A stretch of DNA of 64,000 bases from Acrasis kona (Eukaryota; Heterolobosea; Eutetramitea; Acrasida; Acrasidae). The DNA is taken from the NCBI GenBank assembly GCA_026419775.2, contig JAOPGA020000784.1:18097-82096 (forward strand), written 5' to 3'. Each line of letters begins with the position of its first letter. Position 1 is the first letter of the stretch. Of this stretch, positions 60,301-64,000 are shown piece after piece. The position numbers and the translations under genes are program-made. The notes beneath the pieces were generated by a model. It saw only the letters and a list, made by a program, of their open reading frames with translations, was not told the DNA's origin and did not search any database.

Positions 60301-60699
60301 TTTTGTAGTTGGGATTCTATAGCGGTGATTTGCTCCCTGCGCATTCTGAGCTCTTTTTCTTGCTCTAGTTGAAGCGTTTGATAGTTGTTATTTTGTTCCG
60401 CTAATGATGCACACTAAAATAGTATTAATAACCAATATTAAAGTTTCTTGCGAACCTGCTTCTTGTAGAGTTGACATTCTGTGGATGATTCATTTGTATT
60501 GTTTTCTAGTTTACGAGAATGTGCTTTTAAACAATCAATTTGTGCATCTTTTTGTTTGGACTCAGTTAGTAGCCTATCTACTTCTGCTTGAAGGGTTTCA
60601 ATCTATTGAGAGTTAGAAAATATCTTATAATATGAATACTTTTATAATTGCTTGCGGTAAATCCCTATCAGAGTTACACGCATCCCCCCATGTTGACAT
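54353..60699 (-). CDS. Giant coiled-coil protein with internal repeats
   Basis: About 2,075 residues. The start MSTWGDACNSDRD at 60699 leads through three short introns (near 60604..60640, 60415..60457 and 60020..60056) into uninterrupted heptads. The central part repeats a 28-30-residue unit (LQNEMQNKSHQFENQIKSLNDQHE) several times between 56900 and 57760, visible also in the DNA. The C-terminal ~200 residues are not coiled coil: KRKVNSDDEENKP and SKKRGIVGNLLKRSR look like nuclear signals, and LFDNLL/LFDDLLADF is repeated twice. Candidates are a nuclear-pore (Tpr/Mlp-like), golgin or centrosomal scaffold; I cannot choose. Two frame breaks, at 59875..59880 (T6) and about 59505, are each repaired by removing one base. 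Confidence 0.75.
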
Positions 60700-60949
60700 T
60701 AACTTTACTTTTTAAACGAATATTAAAAAGGTCAACTTTATTTTGGCGGGACATGCAAGTTGTTCAATCTACCCACCAACAGTGATGATGTCAGAAGACC
60801 GATTTCAACAACAAGTGCAGCAAGAAGCTTTTCAGATTCGAACAATAATACGGTGCTATTTAAATCGTTAGCAAACTTTAAGAGGGTATCCATTAAGATG
60901 ACAATAATTTAAAAGAACCAATGGAAGTAAATTTATTTACAATTATTTT

Positions 60950-61878
60950 TTATTGTTCGTTGGCGTCATTTTTAAAATTGGCTTCCAATAAATCAATGTC
61001 AATAGACCTTATTTGTTCATTAGCCTTCTCTCTCATCACAATCTCACTACAAAGTTTTTCTACTTTTGCGATACATTGTGTGAGCACTCTATTACTTTTG
61101 TTTATATTCCTTGTGTTCATCAACAAGTGACAAAAACCCAATGGCCAATTAATTGTAAAAAGTCACGAATTTCGAACGGAACTTGTCTCATGGATGGTTT
61201 TGTGACATTGTTTGTTGCATACCTCATCAACTCCCCACCAAGATCTGCTATACCAAGTAAGTAGTCATTGTATGATAACTTGAAATGAATGCGTGATCCA
61301 TCAATGATGATTCCTCCGTCTGCAGTTGGGTACTGTTTTTCGTTTGATCCCATATCGTCGCTCGTGTCCATGTGATCAACATCTAGTTTTATTCTCTTAC
61401 TTTCAGGAAGCTCCTTGATGTCAACTTTTTCCTCTTCTTCAGGCAACACATCAAAGATGAGCTGCTGCTCAATTTCTTCTTTTGTAATAAGTTGCTTTGT
61501 TTTCAAATAATGCATAAAGGACAACGCTTCAATAAATTCTTGAAGACCGAAACTGTAGGATTGGATGTACCTCCAGTAAGAGAGGTGTGACTTGGATAGC
61601 TCTTTGACAATATTCTGCAGATGCGTCGTCTTCACGGTGTGTAATTCGTCTGCGGATTCTTTTAGTATTTGTTCCTCTACACCTTCTCCAAATCTGTGCA
61701 GTGTGAAGATGATACGCTTGCTCACAATTGTAACGTCACGCGCAAACTTGTATATTCTTTCTTTAGTATCATGAAACTCATCTAATATCGAAGAGTGCTC
61801 GGCAAACATTTTTTCCATAGGTGAGAGTGATGATACATCCAATTTTTGTCTTTCAACACCTTTTCCACGTCGTGGCAT
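60950..61878 (-). CDS. TSNAX: Translin-associated factor X-like protein (TRAX)
   Basis: About 309 residues. Helical translin fold from residue 15 on; the block HFKLSYNDYLLGIADLGGELMRYATN is the signature of translin-family proteins, and the preceding acidic insert (DVLPEEEEKVDIK) and N-terminal basic residues (MPRRGKG) suit TRAX. TRAX with translin forms C3PO, which has RNase activity on passenger strands and tRNA leaders. The C-terminal helix (INKSNRVLTQCIAKVEKLCSE) is in another frame; one missing base in the run at 61132..61136 accounts for it. The stop overlaps CAATAAA. It is divergent from the next gene, 48 bases apart. Confidence 0.87.
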
Positions 61879-61926
61879 GATTGTTGTTTATTGTAATATA
61901 GATCACTCAGTTTACTATTACAACCC

Positions 61927-62361
61927 ATGTTGACATATTTAACTGGCGATGAGCTTGTGCAACTCTTTAATTCGGATGAGAAGTTCGCTATTATCGATGT
62001 TAGAGACGATGATTGGGTACAAGGCAACATTAAAGGAAGTATGCACATTCCATCTGCACAATTCGATCATACAAGAGCAAAGAAACTTGCAGAGGAGCTT
62101 GAAAAACGGAACATTAGTACAGTTATATTCCACTGCCACTTCAGTCAACAAAGAGGACCGTCTGGTGCTAAAAAGTTCAGTAATGTTGTTGAATGGGAGA
62201 TGCCCAACTCGAAGTTTGATGTGTAAGTGAGTTTTACAACTTCGTTTTAATTTTGTAGGAGAGTTCTTCAAGGGGGGTGGGGAGACTTTTTCAGAAAAAA
62301 TAAGGGTAACGATGCTCTTATAGAAAGGCATGACGATCACGACGAGGACTACTATTATTAA
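61927..62361 (+). CDS. Cdc25/Acr2-type rhodanese phosphatase or arsenate reductase
   Basis: Two exons; the second begins after a 36-base intron near 62225..62260. About 132 residues, a single rhodanese domain. The fold start AIIDVRDDDW and the active site HCHFSQQRGP fit CX5R, with Cys70 and Arg76; the RGP tail is typical of the plant Cdc25/ACR2 and yeast Acr2 group. The end RVLQGGWGDFF corresponds to the conserved LEGGFxGW. It may act on phosphotyrosine or reduce arsenate using a cysteine intermediate. The last residues are acidic and His/Tyr-rich. Confidence 0.88.
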
Positions 62362-62857
62362 ATTATTTTTGTACCTTGATCTCGCTCCTATTGTTTCGTA
62401 TCCTCAATAATTCAGATAGAAGATTCTAGTCCCACCACGCCATCAGGTTTTCAATCTTCAAAATAAGAGGAATTTTAGCCAACAAGATTAATTCTATTCT
62501 CATCAATATACGCTACACTTCTCATCTTGTTGTTCCTTAAAAGAAAGATTGCTTTGATAACATTTATGTAATGCCCGCACAATTGAAGACGTACTTGCTG
62601 ATCAACATTCAATGGTTTTATCCAATGCAAGCGATTATGTTAAAAACAGAGGTATTGCGTCGCATTATTGTCTTTTTTTATTATTGCACCTTACATGTTG
62701 AGCAACTGGGATGCAATAGAAGAACAGGATCAATGCGATTCGTATAGGTCTTATTAATAGTCTCAATGGGGGTGTGAGCGAATGAAGCTTGGTATTGTTA
62801 TCATGTCTCAATCATGTTTAATCCAAAAGGTTTTTTATTAAATCAATAATCATCATT
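62362..62857. other. Intergenic, nothing recognised
   Basis: About 495 bases with short frames only and no repeat or RNA structure that I can support. Confidence 0.5.
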
Positions 62858-63610
62858 ATGAAATCAATCATCTTGTTCTTGTTGTTGTGCTTGTGTTTGA
62901 GTGCATTTGGCGATGTCAAATTGAATCATGAAGTGAAGAAAAAGGTGAAGGAAAATTTAGATAGCATTGATGGAACAATTAGGGTGGTGTTTAGAGGAAG
63001 AAGGGTGTATAAGGACGCTGTTGAGTTAATATCTCATACGTGCAAAGATTTGAAAAGATCTTCATTGTATCGTGGTGATGCTGTATATTATAGAAAATTG
63101 AGCAAGAAAATGTTGAATAGGTCCCATCGTGTTGCTAAGAAACTTCGTCACCTTAAAAGAAAGCACAAGAACCACAAAATTATAAAAAAGTTAACTAAAC
63201 GCATGAAAAGGTTTAAAACCAAAGCACAAATTTACAAAAAAAAAGCATCACATGCCTCACAAATCTCAGACAAGATTTTAAAAAAATCTAAAAAAAGAAC
63301 TATTCATTCCATGAGACTTGCTAATCTATTGTTAACAGAAGCAAAGAAAGCCAGGTTCTATGCGCAACAGACAATGATAAGGAGCAAATTCTATAGGAGT
63401 GAATCTATTAACAAAGTTAAGGAGATGGGACATGTGAAGGACGAAAAACTGAAAGCAGACCTGAAATATGCCGCTGGTAAGTTTAAAAAGTTGGCTCATG
63501 CTTCAGAAGTCGAGTCACACAAAACACTTGTTGTTGCAAAAAAGTTCGAGCAAAAATCCATTGAAATTGGAACCCAGGTGAAGAAAGGTGAAGCTTTATG
63601 CAGAAAATAA
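62858..63610 (+). CDS. Secreted lysine-rich helical protein, unknown function
   Basis: 250 residues. A signal peptide (KSIILFLLLCLCLSAFG) is cleaved before DVKLN. The mature part is almost all helix and extremely basic, with repeated (K/R)xxKK patterns (KKLRHLKRKHKNHKIIKK, KRMKRFKTKAQIYKKKA); only two cysteines remain. Such a protein could bind nucleic acid, acidic polysaccharide or cell walls, or be a membrane-active peptide source, but this is speculation from composition. No family recognised. The stop is in AAATAAA and is 11 bases from the convergent RidA stop. Confidence 0.7.
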   Translation: MKSIILFLLLCLCLSAFGDVKLNHEVKKKVKENLDSIDGTIRVVFRGRRVYKDAVELISHTCKDLKRSSLYRGDAVYYRKLSKKMLNRSHRVAKKLRHLKRKHKNHKIIKKLTKRMKRFKTKAQIYKKKASHASQISDKILKKSKKRTIHSMRLANLLLTEAKKARFYAQQTMIRSKFYRSESINKVKEMGHVKDEKLKADLKYAAGKFKKLAHASEVESHKTLVVAKKFEQKSIEIGTQVKKGEALCRK

Positions 63611-63621
63611 ATGGACTTGAT

Positions 63622-63981
63622 TTATTGAGAATTCTGTGCCGCAGTTATCGCAATTTCAACCTTGTAACCTTTGTTGGCCAGTCTGGATACTTCAACGCAC
63701 GCTCGGGCAGGGGCAGTTCCGTTCGGAACCCAATTATCCCATACTTCATTCATTGCATCATAGTCATTTTCTATGCTGGTGAGGTAAATGGTGGCGGACA
63801 AAAGTCTTGATTTATCACTACCTGCTTGGATCAGCATCTTTTCTATGGATGCTAAGATCTCAACTGTTTGAGTCTTGGCATCCGCATCCGCGCTAGCAGG
63901 TACCTCAACTATGTGAACAACTCCTCCGTGACAAACATAATCCGAGTATCTTTTTGTTGTTCCTGACCGTTGGATGTCCAT
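63622..63981 (-). CDS. RidA/YjgF-family protein
   Basis: 119 residues in one exon, the usual length. Recognised by the block APARACVEVSRLANKGYKVEIAITA: the Arg in PARACVEV binds the substrate carboxylate in RidA. Conserved YLTSIENDY and MNEVWDNWVPNGTAPAR are also typical. RidA proteins hydrolyse reactive enamine/imine intermediates from PLP enzymes; this one may be a related imine deaminase. The start is 19 bases from the window edge and matches the family start, so the gene is probably complete. The stop overlaps CAATAAA. Confidence 0.92.
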   Translation of the reverse strand: MDIQRSGTTKRYSDYVCHGGVVHIVEVPASADADAKTQTVEILASIEKMLIQAGSDKSRLLSATIYLTSIENDYDAMNEVWDNWVPNGTAPARACVEVSRLANKGYKVEIAITAAQNSQ

Positions 63982-64000
63982 TTCTTTTTGTAAGCAATTG

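Noticed and set aside
60785-60871. 28-codon frame MMSEDRFQQQVQQEAFQIRTII
   Set aside because: Too short, no partner exon with good signals, lies in the promoter area of the giant coiled-coil gene; kept only as a note.
1-64000. CRISPR arrays, prophage, bacterial operons or Shine-Dalgarno sites
   Set aside because: None seen; genes are intron-bearing and eukaryotic.

Overview
This window is nuclear DNA of a unicellular eukaryote with a cilium. Genes sit on both strands, are separated by very little sequence, use the standard code, and are interrupted by tiny GT-AG introns, mostly 33-45 bases. Ciliary genes (an IFT139/TTC21B, a CCDC17-like protein), an Mdm12 subunit of the ER-mitochondria tether, MCM5, RPS25, a TPP1-type sedolisin and a class III cyclase fit an amoeboflagellate protist. 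My best guess is a heterolobosean (Discoba: Naegleria/Acrasis relatives); this is inference from gene content, not proof.

Region 1-6190 is an accessory, repeat-rich island: a truncated Tc1/mariner-like transposase gene, a detached transposase C-terminal scrap, a duplicated element encoding a heptad-repeat protein, a small Cys/His protein, an acidic tandem repeat and a short secreted protein. The two single N bases also lie here.

From 6193 on the sequence is ordinary dense coding DNA: an ELAPOR/KIAA1324-like receptor, an acid-lipase-family hydrolase, RPS25, Mdm12, an FxPxI-repeat coiled-coil protein, a long 19-exon CCDC17-like C2 protein, an orphan, MCM5, a secreted trypsin, a membrane adenylyl cyclase, a five-TM tweety/prominin-like protein, an IPT-Fn3-kelch surface protein, a putative mitochondrial protein, IFT139, a divergent Rab, a fucokinase-like GHMP kinase, an LPCAT-type acyltransferase, an RCC1-BTB protein, an ERMARD/DUF4209 protein, a tRNA-like gene, a TPP1-like sedolisin, a multi-TM protein, a giant coiled-coil protein, a translin/TRAX protein, a Cdc25/Acr2-type rhodanese, a secreted Lys-rich protein and a RidA-family protein.

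Three genome-level patterns stand out. First, in most genes the stop codon overlaps or lies within about 15 bases of AATAAA, so 3' UTRs must be almost absent and convergent genes 11-21 bases apart must share 3' ends. Second, about ten places in otherwise well-conserved genes need a one-base frame change, nearly always at a homopolymer, which points to consensus errors, decay, or (least likely) programmed frameshifting. Third, introns go down to about 25 bases, and two genes have a first coding exon that is only the ATG.
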